Assembly (NCBI RefSeq): GCF_026965555.1
Contig: NZ_CP114040.1
Span: forward strand, 3,968,001-4,032,000
Length of the DNA stretch: 64,000 bases
Source of the DNA: Nannocystis punicea
GTDB lineage: Bacteria > Myxococcota_A > Polyangia > Nannocystales > Nannocystaceae
Direction of reading: 5' to 3'
The notes beneath the pieces are model-generated. The model made no database searches. It was given only the letters and a program-made list of their open reading frames with translations, and was not told the origin of the DNA. The translations under genes were made by a program, and so were the position numbers. This document shows, one piece after another, positions 39,656 to 48,826 of this stretch. Every line of letters starts with the position of its first letter. Position 1 is the stretch's first letter.

Positions 39656-42334
39656 TCAGAACCGCATCCACACGCCGAGGTCGATCTCGACGGTGGTGCC
39701 CGGGGTGACCGCGCCCTGGACCCGCGGGTAGACGCGCTGGCGCAGGCAGGCGGTGAGGGCCGGGCTGAGCGCCCCGCGCCCCTTCACCTCCATGCGCGCG
39801 AGGCCGCCGGTGGCGGTGAGGTGGACGACGAGCACGAGCTTGCGGTGGACGCGGTAGGTGGTGCTGCCGGCGTCGAGGAAGCACTGGGCGAGCGGCTCGG
39901 CCTCCGCGCGCAGGAGGGCGCGCAGGCGGTCGCTCTCGGCCTCGCTGGCCCCGCGGACGGCGCCGATCCGGGCGCGCGCGTGCGTCTCGACGGCGACGAA
40001 GCCGCGGCCCGGGTGGCCCAGGGGGTCGGAGAGGAGGGGCGCGGCCGGGCGGGCGAAGTTCGGGGCTTGCGTGTGCTGGCCGTCGACGACGAAGCGCGGC
40101 TCGGCGCCGGTGCTGCCGCCGAGACGGATGGCGGCGGCGTCGCGGCTCGCGGTGGGCGACAGGTCGACGACCGCGGTGAAGTCGCGCGAGGTGCCGCCGA
40201 CCGGGATGTTGCGGGCCTGGTCCAGGCGGATCTTCGTCACCTGGGCCGCGTCCGGGACGACGCGGCCGCCGTCCATGCCGGCGATCGCCTCGACCGGCTG
40301 GACGACCTCGACGGCGAGGCCGTCGATGCGGCGTGAGCGGTCGACTGCGACCAGGCTGGTGTAGGCGGTGACGAGGTGGTGCTGCAGGCCGAGCTGCAGG
40401 ATGCCGCGACGTGCCTGTTGCTCGACGTCGGTCGAGGTGGTGGTCGCGCGGGTGAGGTCGAGCGCGCCGATCTGCTCGCGGGCCCACAGGCGCGCGAGCG
40501 TGCGGCTCGACTCGGCGCTGGCGACGACCTCGATCGGGAAGGTGACGGAGCGCTCGCCGGCGCGGGCGCGCAGGCGCAGCTCGGCCGGCGCGGCGCCGGT
40601 GTAGCGGCCGTGGACGACCAGGGGGTGGCTGGCCAAAAGGTCAGGTGGCAGCGAGACCGAGAGGTCGCGCGGCGCGAGGGTGCCCCAGTCGACGGTGACG
40701 TCGGTGAGCACGGGGGCGTCGATGATCCGCTCGAGCTGCTGGCCGGCCCGCGTCAGGTCGGCGGAGTGACGCACGTGCATGGAGGCGCCGTCGCCCGCTC
40801 TGGCCACGGCGCCGATCAGGTGGCTGTTCGGCGCCTCGCCGATGCCGACGCCGAACACCCGCGCGCGGCGCCCGTCGGCGCGCTGACGCTCGAGGAGCTG
40901 GCGGGCGGCGCGGGCGATCTCGTCCTCCTCGCCGATGTAGCCGTCGGTCATGAGGAAGACGTAGCGGTGTCGGCCGGCCTCGACCGGGCTGTCGAGCGCG
41001 GCGCTGACCCCCGAGAGCATCTCGGTGCCGCCGCCGGCGCCGAGGCCGTCGATGAAGTCGCCGGCCTGGCGGAGGTTGTCGGCGTTGGCGGGGCGCGGCT
41101 CGCCGAACAGCCGCGCGGTGCCGCCGGCGAAGGTGATGACGTCGAAGGTGTCGACCGGGCGGGCGCGGGCGAGGGCCTCGCGCATGGCGGCCTTGGCGAG
41201 GGCGAGCGGGGCGCCGTTCATCGAGCCGGACACGTCGACGACGAACAGGAGCTCGCGGCGGCCGACCGCCTGGTCGACGTCGAGGCGCGGCGGATCGACG
41301 ACGAGGAGGAAGTGGCCGCCCGCGCCGTCACCTGGCCCGAGGAACAGCTTGGCGGTCGGCTGGGCGGCGGCGCTGCGGTAGCGGAGGACGAAGTCGCGGT
41401 TGGGGATCTCGTCGCGGCGGGCGAGGGCGAGGTGGAGACGGCCGTCGGCGGCGTGGGCGTCGACTGCGTGCGCGGGCGCGGCCCAGGCGGTGATCGGGGT
41501 CGCGGCCTCGGCGACGACCGCGATCGAGAGGTCGTGGCCGGTGCGCACGCCGTGGCCGAGGATCGGCGGGGAGATCCGCGAGGCGTCGGGGACGCGGGTG
41601 GTGTCGCTGCTGGTGCCGGCGCCGAGGTCGTTGCGCGCGAGCGGGGGGCCCGGGAGGTAGCGCGGACCGACGACCGTGGGGAACACGAACTCGTACTCGC
41701 CGGCGTCGTAGCTGAGGGTCTGCAGGTAGCGCAGCTCGACCTCGACGGCCTCGCCGGGCGGGATGTTGGCGAGCGACTGGGTGAAGACGTTGGGCCGCTC
41801 CTGCTCGAGCAGCGCCGCGGTGTGGCCGGCGTCGCGCGCCGCGAGGTACTCGGCCTGCGCTTGGCCGCGCTCGCGGATCTCGGCCTCGATCGTGCGGGCG
41901 CCGACGATCATCCGCATGTCGGTGACGGCGCTGTTCTCGGGCAAGGGGAAGGTGTAGATGGCGTCGAGCGCGGCGGCGTTGTCGTTGACGAAGCGCTGGC
42001 GGACGACGACCTCGGCGACGGGGCCCCGCAGGTGCGCCCGCACGTCGGTATGACGCAGCGGCAAGGCGACGCCGGCGTGCAGGAGCTGCGGGAGCGCGCC
42101 GGGATCGGTGTAGACGACGTCGCGCACCGCGTCGGGGTCGTCGGAGGTGATGGACGCCGGCGGCTCGCGCGGGACCTCGGCGCTGCGCACCGGGGCCTCG
42201 GCGCTGGGCACCGGGACCTCGACGTTCTGCCAGTCGGGCTCGGGCAAGAGCTCGGGGTACTCGACCGTGGTCGGGGTGTGACTGCAAGCGAGGAGGATGC
42301 CGAGACCGAACAGCGCGGACAGCCGGATCGTCAT
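39656..42334 (-). CDS. VIT and vWA domain lipoprotein with AgmX/PglI-like C-terminus
   Basis: 892 residues from ATG 42334. The signal has lipobox L-A-C (Cys17). A VIT domain (about 75-205, VAEVVVRQRFVNDNAAALDA, YTFPLPENSAVTDM) precedes a vWA domain with the MIDAS motif DVSGSMN (367) and FLMTDGYIGEEDEI. The last ~85 residues (LRALLRAEAEPLAQCFLDAG, KLVLVVHLTATGGLARMEVK, CLRQRVYPRVQGAV) have the AgmX/PglI TonB-C-like pattern. Bacterial VIT-vWA proteins resemble inter-alpha-trypsin inhibitor heavy chains and usually mediate extracellular or periplasmic protein binding. Fusion to this C-terminal module is noteworthy. The gene appears monocistronic. Confidence 0.82.
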   Translation of the reverse strand: MTIRLSALFGLGILLACSHTPTTVEYPELLPEPDWQNVEVPVPSAEAPVRSAEVPREPPASITSDDPDAVRDVVYTDPGALPQLLHAGVALPLRHTDVRAHLRGPVAEVVVRQRFVNDNAAALDAIYTFPLPENSAVTDMRMIVGARTIEAEIRERGQAQAEYLAARDAGHTAALLEQERPNVFTQSLANIPPGEAVEVELRYLQTLSYDAGEYEFVFPTVVGPRYLPGPPLARNDLGAGTSSDTTRVPDASRISPPILGHGVRTGHDLSIAVVAEAATPITAWAAPAHAVDAHAADGRLHLALARRDEIPNRDFVLRYRSAAAQPTAKLFLGPGDGAGGHFLLVVDPPRLDVDQAVGRRELLFVVDVSGSMNGAPLALAKAAMREALARARPVDTFDVITFAGGTARLFGEPRPANADNLRQAGDFIDGLGAGGGTEMLSGVSAALDSPVEAGRHRYVFLMTDGYIGEEDEIARAARQLLERQRADGRRARVFGVGIGEAPNSHLIGAVARAGDGASMHVRHSADLTRAGQQLERIIDAPVLTDVTVDWGTLAPRDLSVSLPPDLLASHPLVVHGRYTGAAPAELRLRARAGERSVTFPIEVVASAESSRTLARLWAREQIGALDLTRATTTSTDVEQQARRGILQLGLQHHLVTAYTSLVAVDRSRRIDGLAVEVVQPVEAIAGMDGGRVVPDAAQVTKIRLDQARNIPVGGTSRDFTAVVDLSPTASRDAAAIRLGGSTGAEPRFVVDGQHTQAPNFARPAAPLLSDPLGHPGRGFVAVETHARARIGAVRGASEAESDRLRALLRAEAEPLAQCFLDAGSTTYRVHRKLVLVVHLTATGGLARMEVKGRGALSPALTACLRQRVYPRVQGAVTPGTTVEIDLGVWMRF

Positions 42335-42418
42335 GATCCCGGGTGTAGCGCGTGGCGCCGGTGCGCGGCTCCGACTGCGATCGGACGATGGACGGGCGGT
42401 GGGACTCGGCGGTCTTGG

Positions 42419-42464
42419 AATGTCTATAAGGACATGTCTTTGAGAGCATGCCCTTTTAGACATT
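42419..42464. repeat. Nested inverted repeats AATGTCTA/TAGACATT
   Basis: Perfect 8 bp arms (42419-42426 and 42457-42464) enclose further CATG half sites (GGACATGTC, GAGCATGCC). The structure starts 14 nt beyond the stop codon of the minus-strand lipoprotein at 42479 and lies 85 bp upstream of the VIT/vWA start, so it may be a terminator, an operator, or both. Confidence 0.5.
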
Positions 42465-42478
42465 GCCGAATGTTTCGC

Positions 42479-42910
42479 TCACCAGAGGTGCCGCAAGACG
42501 TAGGCGGTGTTGCGCCCGTCGATCGTGTAGGGGAGCGCGCCCGGGCCGTCACCGAGCACCAGCGGCGGGCGGAGGAAGGGGGGCGGCCGCTCTTCGAGGC
42601 GGAAGCAGCCGCGGCGCTTGGTGAAGGCGGATAGCGGGTGATGGACGATGTCGTAGACCGAGACGTCGGGCGGACCGGGCTCGTACAGGGCGGTGCTCCC
42701 GCGCGACCCGGGAGCGCACGCGAGGAGGACCGACGGCGCGAGCCACAGGAGCTGGTGGACGGCGGCCGGCGAGGTGGACGGGTCGAGCTGGACGACGACC
42801 GGGCAGGCGGGTCTCGCTCCGCGGCCTGTCACCTGCCCCAGGCGCTCGTCGGGCGGCCGGGGCGCGGAGGACGGCGCGCAGGCGACCCAGGGCAAGAGCC
42901 ACCGCAACAT
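42479..42910 (-). CDS. Small Cys-containing exported protein, function unknown
   Basis: 143 residues from ATG 42910. A short hydrophobic start (LRWLLPWVACAPSSAP) ends in a lipobox-like V-A-C, so it may be a lipoprotein. The body has VVVQLDPSTSPAAVHQLLWL, a second hydrophobic patch with Cys (APSVLLACAPGS), and an end with TIDGRNTAYVLRHLW. Third-codon-position GC favours this frame. It lies 74 bp downstream of the hybrid kinase gene on the same strand and may share its transcript. No family recognised. Confidence 0.45.
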   Translation of the reverse strand: MLRWLLPWVACAPSSAPRPPDERLGQVTGRGARPACPVVVQLDPSTSPAAVHQLLWLAPSVLLACAPGSRGSTALYEPGPPDVSVYDIVHHPLSAFTKRRGCFRLEERPPPFLRPPLVLGDGPGALPYTIDGRNTAYVLRHLW

Positions 42911-42984
42911 CGACCTCAGTGTGGTTCGCGCCGCGCGGGCGAGGTCCGGGCGGCGATCGGACCTCTGCGGCGCGCCACCAGCCG

Positions 42985-44979
42985 TCAGCCGGAGGACTTG
43001 GCGTGCACCAGCTCGTGGAGCATCTGCAGCAGCGCGTCGAGGTCGGGCGGCTTGCCGAGGTGGCGATCGAAGCCGGCTTCCCTGGCTCGCTGGCGATCCG
43101 CGGGCGAGGCGTAGCCGGTGAGCGCGACCAGCCGCGTCGAGCTCTGGGCCGGGTCGGCGCGGATGGCCCGCGCCACCTCGTAGCCGTCCATCCCCGGCAG
43201 GCCGATGTCGCAGACGACCACGTCGGGCCGGAGCGCTCGCACCTTGGCGAGCCCCTCGGGCCCCGAGTGAGCCAGGCAGACCTCGTGGTCGCCGAGCTCG
43301 AGGGCGTCCTTCAGGGTCTCGGCGGCGTCGAGGTTGTCCTCGATGACGAGGATCCGCCCCTGGGAGGCGTGGTTCGCCGGGTGACTTGTCGGCGCGTCGC
43401 TCGCCGGCGGCGCGATCGCGGGGAGGCGCACCGTGAACTCGGAGCCGCTGTCGGTCCCTTCGCTCGCGGCCCGGACGTCGCCGCCGTGCAGCTCGACCAG
43501 GCCCCGCACCAGCGCGAGGCCGAGGCCGAGGCCGCCGCGGCTGCGATCGAGGGTGGTGTCGGCCTGCATGAAGGGGTTGAAGAGGCGGGGCAGCATGTCG
43601 GGCTCGATGCCGATCCCGTTGTCGCGGATGTGGACGAGCACGTCGGCCTCGCGGGCCTCGACCGTTGCTCTGGCCCAGCCGCCGGGACCGGTGAACTTGG
43701 CCGCGTTCTGCAGCAGGTTGCCGACGATCTGCGACAGACGCGTGGGATCGCCGTCGACCCATGCGGGCCGGTCGGCGGGGACGAGCTCGAGCGAGACGCC
43801 GTTGCGCTCGAACACCGAGCGATGATCCTCGACGGTGCGGCGGACCAGCTCGTTCATCTCCACCGCCGTGCGCCGCAGCTGGATCTTCCGCCGGGAGATC
43901 CGGGTGACGTCGAGCAGGTCGTCGATGAGCCGCGTCATGTGCTCGATCTGCCGCTCGATCACTTGCTCGGCGCGGCGGGCTCGCTCGCTCCCCGGGGCCG
44001 CGCGCGAGAGGATGTAGAGGCTGTTCTTGATCGGCGCCAGCGGGTTGCGCAGCTCGTGCGAGAGCATGGCGAGGAAGTCGTCCTTGCGGCGGTCGGCTTC
44101 CTGCAGGGCCTCGGCGAGGGCGCGGTGGCGTTCCTCGCTGGCGCGCAGGGCCGCCTCGGTGCGCTTGGCGTCGTGGATGTCGGTCGAGGTGCCGTACCAG
44201 CGGACGATCCGGCCGGCCTCGTCGCGCACGGCCAGCGCGCGGCCGAGGAACCACCGATACTCGCCCGTGGTCGGGAACTTGAAGCGGTACTCGACCTGGT
44301 AGGGCTGGCCGGTGCGGACCGACTCGTACCAGACGTCGACGCAGCGCTGGCGATCGTCGGGGTGGAGGACGAGCAGCCAGTTGGCGTCGTCGACGTGCCC
44401 CTCGGGGACGCTGGTGAGCTCGTACCAGCGGCGGTTGTACCAATAGACGCTGCCGTCGGGCTGGCACGCCCAGACGATCTGGGGCATCGAGTCGGCGAGC
44501 TGCTGGAACTTCACCTCGCTCGCGCGCAGCGCCTCGAGCGTCATGCGGGTCTCGGAGGCCCGGCGCTCGGCCTCCTCGGCGGCGCGGGCGGCGGCGATCC
44601 GCGCCTCGACGTCACGCGCCCGGCCCGCGCGCAGCGAGCCGGACACGATGCTGATCACCGAGCCCGCGGCCAGGAACGCGACGAGCTGCAGGGCCTCTTC
44701 GCGGCCGGGGTCGCCGTCCGCGGCCAGCATCCACGCGGCGAGGCCCGTGGTCACCAGCGCGGTCGAGACCAGGGCGGGTGCGGCGCCCGTGACCTGCGCG
44801 GACAGGGACAGCACCGCGAGCGGCACGGAGAAGAAGATGCCGCCGAGCGGGCCGGCCAGCGCGAGGGCGAGGAGCACGGCCGCGGCTGCGGCGCTGATGG
44901 AGAGCGGCCAGCGGCTCGCGGGCTCGAGCCTCGCGCGCGCCGGCTGTTTCTCGCTGGGGGAACGGTCGCTGGTCGTCAT
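42985..44979 (-). CDS. Hybrid sensor histidine kinase/response regulator
   Basis: 664 residues from ATG 44979. The N-terminus has about four membrane helices (28-115) in a compact MASE/KdpD-like sensor region, then a coiled coil (120-160) and one PAS domain (about 153-275, MPQIVWACQPDGSVYWYNRR, YRWFLGRALAVRDEAG). The kinase core shows the H-box LSHELRNPLAP with His308, the N-box QIVGNLLQNAAKFT, the G1 box RDNGIGIEP and the G2 box GGLGLGLALVRGLVELHGG. A C-terminal receiver has phospho-acceptor Asp591 in VVVCDIGLPGMDG and the Thr/Lys signature LTGYAS...LGKPPD. No DNA-binding output is present, so it passes phosphate on or acts by phosphorelay. Signal unknown. Confidence 0.92.
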   Translation of the reverse strand: MTTSDRSPSEKQPARARLEPASRWPLSISAAAAAVLLALALAGPLGGIFFSVPLAVLSLSAQVTGAAPALVSTALVTTGLAAWMLAADGDPGREEALQLVAFLAAGSVISIVSGSLRAGRARDVEARIAAARAAEEAERRASETRMTLEALRASEVKFQQLADSMPQIVWACQPDGSVYWYNRRWYELTSVPEGHVDDANWLLVLHPDDRQRCVDVWYESVRTGQPYQVEYRFKFPTTGEYRWFLGRALAVRDEAGRIVRWYGTSTDIHDAKRTEAALRASEERHRALAEALQEADRRKDDFLAMLSHELRNPLAPIKNSLYILSRAAPGSERARRAEQVIERQIEHMTRLIDDLLDVTRISRRKIQLRRTAVEMNELVRRTVEDHRSVFERNGVSLELVPADRPAWVDGDPTRLSQIVGNLLQNAAKFTGPGGWARATVEAREADVLVHIRDNGIGIEPDMLPRLFNPFMQADTTLDRSRGGLGLGLALVRGLVELHGGDVRAASEGTDSGSEFTVRLPAIAPPASDAPTSHPANHASQGRILVIEDNLDAAETLKDALELGDHEVCLAHSGPEGLAKVRALRPDVVVCDIGLPGMDGYEVARAIRADPAQSSTRLVALTGYASPADRQRAREAGFDRHLGKPPDLDALLQMLHELVHAKSSG

Positions 44980-45126
44980 CCCGACCTCGCGTCGACGACA
45001 CAGGGTAATGCCACCCGCGGCGTCGTGCCGGTTTCCCCGGGGAGCGCCGAGTCAAGGCCGTGTCCGGGGAGCGAGCGGCCTCGACAGGGTCGACGTCGGC
45101 GCGAGCGGAGCGGCGAGATTCGGCGG

Positions 45127-45142
45127 ATGTCCGAAAGGACAG
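45127..45142. repeat. Hairpin with GAAA tetraloop, TGTCC-GAAA-GGACA
   Basis: Stem TGTCC/GGACA (45128-45132, 45137-45141) with a GNRA-type GAAA loop on the plus strand (TTTC on the minus). It lies 73 nt past the stop of the last antiporter gene (45215, minus strand) in the gap before the histidine kinase gene. Confidence 0.45.
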
Positions 45143-45214
45143 GTCCGGGCCGAGCGCCGAGGCGTCGAGCTGCGGAGGTCGACGGCGCGGCGCAGCGAGC
45201 GGCGCGCCGGCGGC

Positions 45215-47014
45215 TCAAGCGGCGATGTAGCCGAGCACGAGGTAGACGAACAGGAAGCCGGTGATCACGACCATGGCGCCGCCGAGGCCCCACTCCTTGA
45301 ACATGCGGGCCTCCTGCGGGGGCGAGTAGACGGTGTCCTTGGCCATCTGCGGCAGCTGGCCGAACAGGTAGTCGAAGAACTCGCGGAAGGCGAGGACGAC
45401 GGGGCGCAGGAGGTGCTTCCACGTCCCGGGGAACAGCCGGCGGTAGAACCAGTCGGCGTCGAGGGTGATCGTGAGCGTGCGCTTCAGGACCGGTAGCAGG
45501 ACGAAGAACGCCAGGCCCGAGAACAGCAGCAGCTGCAGCTGGTTGATGACGTGCGGGACGGTGTAGGGCGCGTAGAGGGTCTCGCCGGCGGCCGCGGGGA
45601 ACGGGAGGATGGCGTAGAGCGGGCCGTAGAGGCCGGGGACGCCGAGGAGGATGCAGACCGCGGCGAAGAAGATCATCGCCGCGCGCATGTTCCACGGCGG
45701 GTCGGGCGGGCGCAGGCCCGAGTCCTTCTGGAAGAACACGAACCACGGGAACTTGATGCCGGCGTGCAGGAACACGCCCGCCGAGGCCGCGGTCAGCGTG
45801 AACCACGCGAGCGCGAGGTGCTGGTCGGCGGCGGCCTGGTTGATCATCGACTTGGTGACGAAGCCCGAGGTCAGCGGGAACGACGAGATCGCCAAAGCGC
45901 CGATGATGCCGCAGGTCATGGTGACCGGCATCGAGTGGTAGAGGCCGCCGAGGTCGGTGCACTTGCGCTTGCCGGTCATGTAGAGGACCGAGCCGGCCGA
46001 CATCAGCAGCAGCGCCTTGTAGACGATGTGGGCGAAGGCGTGGGCGGCGGCGCCGTTGAGCGCCATGGCGGTGCCGATGCCGATCCCGCAGACCATGAAC
46101 CCGACCTGGTTGACGATCGAGTAGGCGAGGATCCGCCGCATGTCGTTCTCGAGGATGGCATAAACGATGCCGTAGACCGCCATCAACAGGCCGACGTAGA
46201 CCAGCAGCTGGGTGCCGGCGAACAGCAGCATCAGCACGTAGACTGCCGTCTTGGTGGTGAAGGCCGAGAGGAACACGGTGCCGCTCTCGGACGCCTCCGG
46301 GTAGGCGTCGGCCAGCCACGAGCCGAGCGGCGGGGCGGCGGCGTTGACGAGGATGCCGAGCAGGATCAGCCAGGCCGCGGCGTCACCTGTCCCGAGAGAC
46401 AGCCCCTCGAAGCCGGCCGCGCCGAAGAAGTAGTGGTGCAGCGCCAGCGGGTCGGCCACGCCTGATGCTTGCAGCGCGAACACCTTGGCGAGGATGCCGG
46501 CCATCAGCAGCACGCCGCCGACGAAGTGGACCAGGGCGTAGCGGTAGCCGGCGCGCCCGGCCTCCTTGGTGCCGGCGCTCCAGATCACGGTGGTGGAGCC
46601 GATCGCCATCAGCTCCCAGAACAGGAACAGGCTGAGGATGTCGCCGGCGAAGGTGACGCAGATGGCCGAGCCGGCGTAGACGAAGGCGGCCGGCAGCTCG
46701 ACGCGCCAGCGCCGGCCGCGTTCGCTGTCGAGGCCGGTGATCGGGTGGGCGAACAGGGCGCCGGCGAAGGCCATCACCGCGAAGATGGTGGCGAACACCT
46801 TGGTGGGCGGGTTGAAGGCCAGGACCGTGAGGTCGTACTGGCCCATGAACGGCATGGTGACGGTGAGGTCGTCGGGGATCGCCCAGATCGCCGCCAGAGT
46901 CAGCAGCGGCAGCAGCAGCGCGACGGCCGGGCCGAGCCCGCGGAGGAGCGGGAGCACGAGGCCGCCGAGGACCAGGATGATGCCCGGAGGAGGCAGGCCG
47001 ACGGCTTCAGTCAT
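45215..47014 (-). CDS. Mrp/NuoL-type proton-translocating subunit (third antiporter-like)
   Basis: 599 residues from ATG 47014, with about 14-16 membrane helices. It has the NuoL/M/N-family core: LFWELMAIGSTTVIWSAG (TM5 Glu), MRRILAYSIVNQVGFMVCG, AHAFAHIVYKALLLMSAGS and ISSFPLTSGFVTKSMI. Where the other two antiporter-like subunits have a Lys on TM7 (GKxAxxPxHxWLP), this one reads VNAAAPPLGSWLADAYPEAS, with Asn instead, as in a known MrpD-related subfamily. It is the last gene of the antiporter operon and overlaps the small membrane gene by 8 bases. It likely conducts protons or Na+ across the inner membrane. Confidence 0.82.
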   Translation of the reverse strand: MTEAVGLPPPGIILVLGGLVLPLLRGLGPAVALLLPLLTLAAIWAIPDDLTVTMPFMGQYDLTVLAFNPPTKVFATIFAVMAFAGALFAHPITGLDSERGRRWRVELPAAFVYAGSAICVTFAGDILSLFLFWELMAIGSTTVIWSAGTKEAGRAGYRYALVHFVGGVLLMAGILAKVFALQASGVADPLALHHYFFGAAGFEGLSLGTGDAAAWLILLGILVNAAAPPLGSWLADAYPEASESGTVFLSAFTTKTAVYVLMLLFAGTQLLVYVGLLMAVYGIVYAILENDMRRILAYSIVNQVGFMVCGIGIGTAMALNGAAAHAFAHIVYKALLLMSAGSVLYMTGKRKCTDLGGLYHSMPVTMTCGIIGALAISSFPLTSGFVTKSMINQAAADQHLALAWFTLTAASAGVFLHAGIKFPWFVFFQKDSGLRPPDPPWNMRAAMIFFAAVCILLGVPGLYGPLYAILPFPAAAGETLYAPYTVPHVINQLQLLLFSGLAFFVLLPVLKRTLTITLDADWFYRRLFPGTWKHLLRPVVLAFREFFDYLFGQLPQMAKDTVYSPPQEARMFKEWGLGGAMVVITGFLFVYLVLGYIAA

Positions 47015-47252
47015 CGTAGAAGGTGTCCTTCCGCTTCAAAACGAGGCCGATCACGAACTTCGACACCAGGACCATGACGGCGCACACGCCGAAGCCGTAC
47101 CAGGAGTAGAAGCCGAACGTGCCGTCGACGCCGAAGTGCGCGTGGTGGTGCGGGTCCTTCATGACCCAAAAGTCAGCCAGCACCAGCAGCGCCAGCACGA
47201 CCAGGGAGATGGTCCACAGCTTGCGAATGGTCCGAGGATCTTCGAGGCTCAT
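47007..47252 (-). CDS. Small two-helix membrane protein in the antiporter operon
   Basis: 81 residues from ATG 47252. Two predicted membrane helices (TISLVVLALLVLADFWVM; FGVCAVMVLVSKFVIGLVL) are separated by HHHAHFGVDGTFGFYSWYG and followed by LKRKDTFYDD. Its start overlaps the previous gene by ATGA and its stop overlaps the next by 8 bases, so it is embedded in the operon and made in step with the large subunits. The His-rich loop could bind metal or sense pH. It has no counterpart among the canonical MrpA-G subunits; an accessory role is inferred. Confidence 0.75.
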   Translation of the reverse strand: MSLEDPRTIRKLWTISLVVLALLVLADFWVMKDPHHHAHFGVDGTFGFYSWYGFGVCAVMVLVSKFVIGLVLKRKDTFYDD

Positions 47253-48826
47253 GGCAGGCCGCTCCGGAGCTGGGTCGCCAGACCGATGGCGAGGTCGCTG
47301 TAGAAGAAGAACGCGATGGTGGCCGCGGCCGTGCACGACAGGGCGACGACGATCGGCCACGGGGCCTCGCCGTGGTCGTGGGCGTCGTGGCCGTGGTGGT
47401 CGGCGTGGTCGCCGAAGTCGCCGTCGGCCGAGGACTGGTGCGGCTCGCGGTGGTGCTTCGCCTCGGCGACGAAGAAGGCGCGGTAGACGATCGGCAGGAA
47501 GTAGGCGGCGTTGAGCAGGGTCGAGAGGATGACGACGATCAGGACGAACGGAGCGTCGGTCTCCCAGGTGGCCTGCAGCAGGTACCACTTGCTGACGAAG
47601 CCGGCGGTCGGCGGCAGGCCGATCATCGACAGCGAGCCGATGGTGAACGCGGCCATGGTGATCGGCATGCGCCGGCCGATGCCGTCGAGCTGGCTGATCT
47701 CGGTCTTGTGCGCCGCCGTGTAGATCGAGCCGGCGGCGAAGAACAGGGTGATCTTGCCGAACGCGTGGGCGGCGATGTGCAGGGCGGCGGCGGTGATCGA
47801 CAGCGGCGACAGCAGGGCGGCGGCGATGATGACGTAGCTCAGCTGGCTGACCGTCGAGTAGGCCAGCCGCCGCTTGAGGTTGTCCTGGAACAGGGCGATG
47901 CAGGAGGCGATCAGGATGGTCGCGCCGGCGATGTAGATCAGCCACTCGCCCGCGCCGTAGCGGACCAGCACGGCCGGGCCGAACACGTAGACGATGACCT
48001 TGAGGACGGTGAAGACGCCGGCCTTCACGACCGCCACCGCGTGCAGCAGCGCCGACACCGGGGTCGGCGCGACCATGGCGGCCGGCAGCCAGCGGTGCAC
48101 CGGCATCAAGGCCGCCTTGCCGATCCCGTACATGTACAGGACGAACAGGATGCCCAGAGTGGGCGCGGTCAGGCTGCCGTCGGCCAGCGCGCGCTTGAAC
48201 ACGCCGCCTGGCCGGAAGGTCATGTCGCCGCCGGTGAACACGTAGGTGCCGATGATGCCGGCCAGCAGGAAGCACACCGAGGTGACGACGAGGATCCCGA
48301 GGTAGGTGCGGGCCGAGCGGATGGCCTCGGCGGAGCCCTTGTGGGCCACCAGCGGGTAGGTGGTCAGCGTCAGCGCCTCGTAGAAGACGAACAGGGTGAA
48401 CAGGTTGCCGGCGAAGGCGAGGCCCATGACGCTGGCGATCGCCAGGGCGAAGCACACGTAGAACCGGGTCTGGTTCTTCTCGTGGTTGCCGCGCATGTAG
48501 CCGATCGAGTAGATCGAGTTGAGGATCCACAGGCTGCTGGCGATCAGCGCGAACAGCATGCCGAGCGGCTCGACCTTGAGCTCGAGCCAGATGCCGGGCA
48601 GGACCTCGGCGATCTTGATCGCCGGAGCCCTGGCGAAGCTGGCCCAAAAGTCATCTGCGAGCACCGTCGGGGCGATGCCGGCGACCACCCACAGCAGGGT
48701 GCCGGCGGTCAGCAGGGTGACGAGCTCGCGCAGGTTGGGCCAGCGGCCCGCGAGCGAGATCAGCAGGGCGCCGAGCAGCGGGATGTAGACCGCCAGCAGC
48801 GGCGGGCTCACGTCGAGGTGGATCAT
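47249..48826 (-). CDS. Mrp antiporter subunit, MrpA/MrpD-like proton channel
   Basis: 525 residues from ATG 48826, with about 14 helices. Core motifs: LFVFYEALTLTTYPLVAHKG (TM5 Glu), GIGKAALMPVHRWLPAAMVA (TM7 Lys), TPVSALLHAVAVVKAGVF, FQDNLKRRLAYSTVSQLSYV and HAFGKITLFFAAGSIY. A His/Asp-rich cytoplasmic or periplasmic loop (DHADHHGHDAHDHGEAP) sits before the last helix. This resembles the N-terminal antiporter half of MrpA, which is otherwise missing from the operon. It overlaps its upstream and downstream genes by 4 bases each. Confidence 0.85.
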   Translation of the reverse strand: MIHLDVSPPLLAVYIPLLGALLISLAGRWPNLRELVTLLTAGTLLWVVAGIAPTVLADDFWASFARAPAIKIAEVLPGIWLELKVEPLGMLFALIASSLWILNSIYSIGYMRGNHEKNQTRFYVCFALAIASVMGLAFAGNLFTLFVFYEALTLTTYPLVAHKGSAEAIRSARTYLGILVVTSVCFLLAGIIGTYVFTGGDMTFRPGGVFKRALADGSLTAPTLGILFVLYMYGIGKAALMPVHRWLPAAMVAPTPVSALLHAVAVVKAGVFTVLKVIVYVFGPAVLVRYGAGEWLIYIAGATILIASCIALFQDNLKRRLAYSTVSQLSYVIIAAALLSPLSITAAALHIAAHAFGKITLFFAAGSIYTAAHKTEISQLDGIGRRMPITMAAFTIGSLSMIGLPPTAGFVSKWYLLQATWETDAPFVLIVVILSTLLNAAYFLPIVYRAFFVAEAKHHREPHQSSADGDFGDHADHHGHDAHDHGEAPWPIVVALSCTAAATIAFFFYSDLAIGLATQLRSGLP

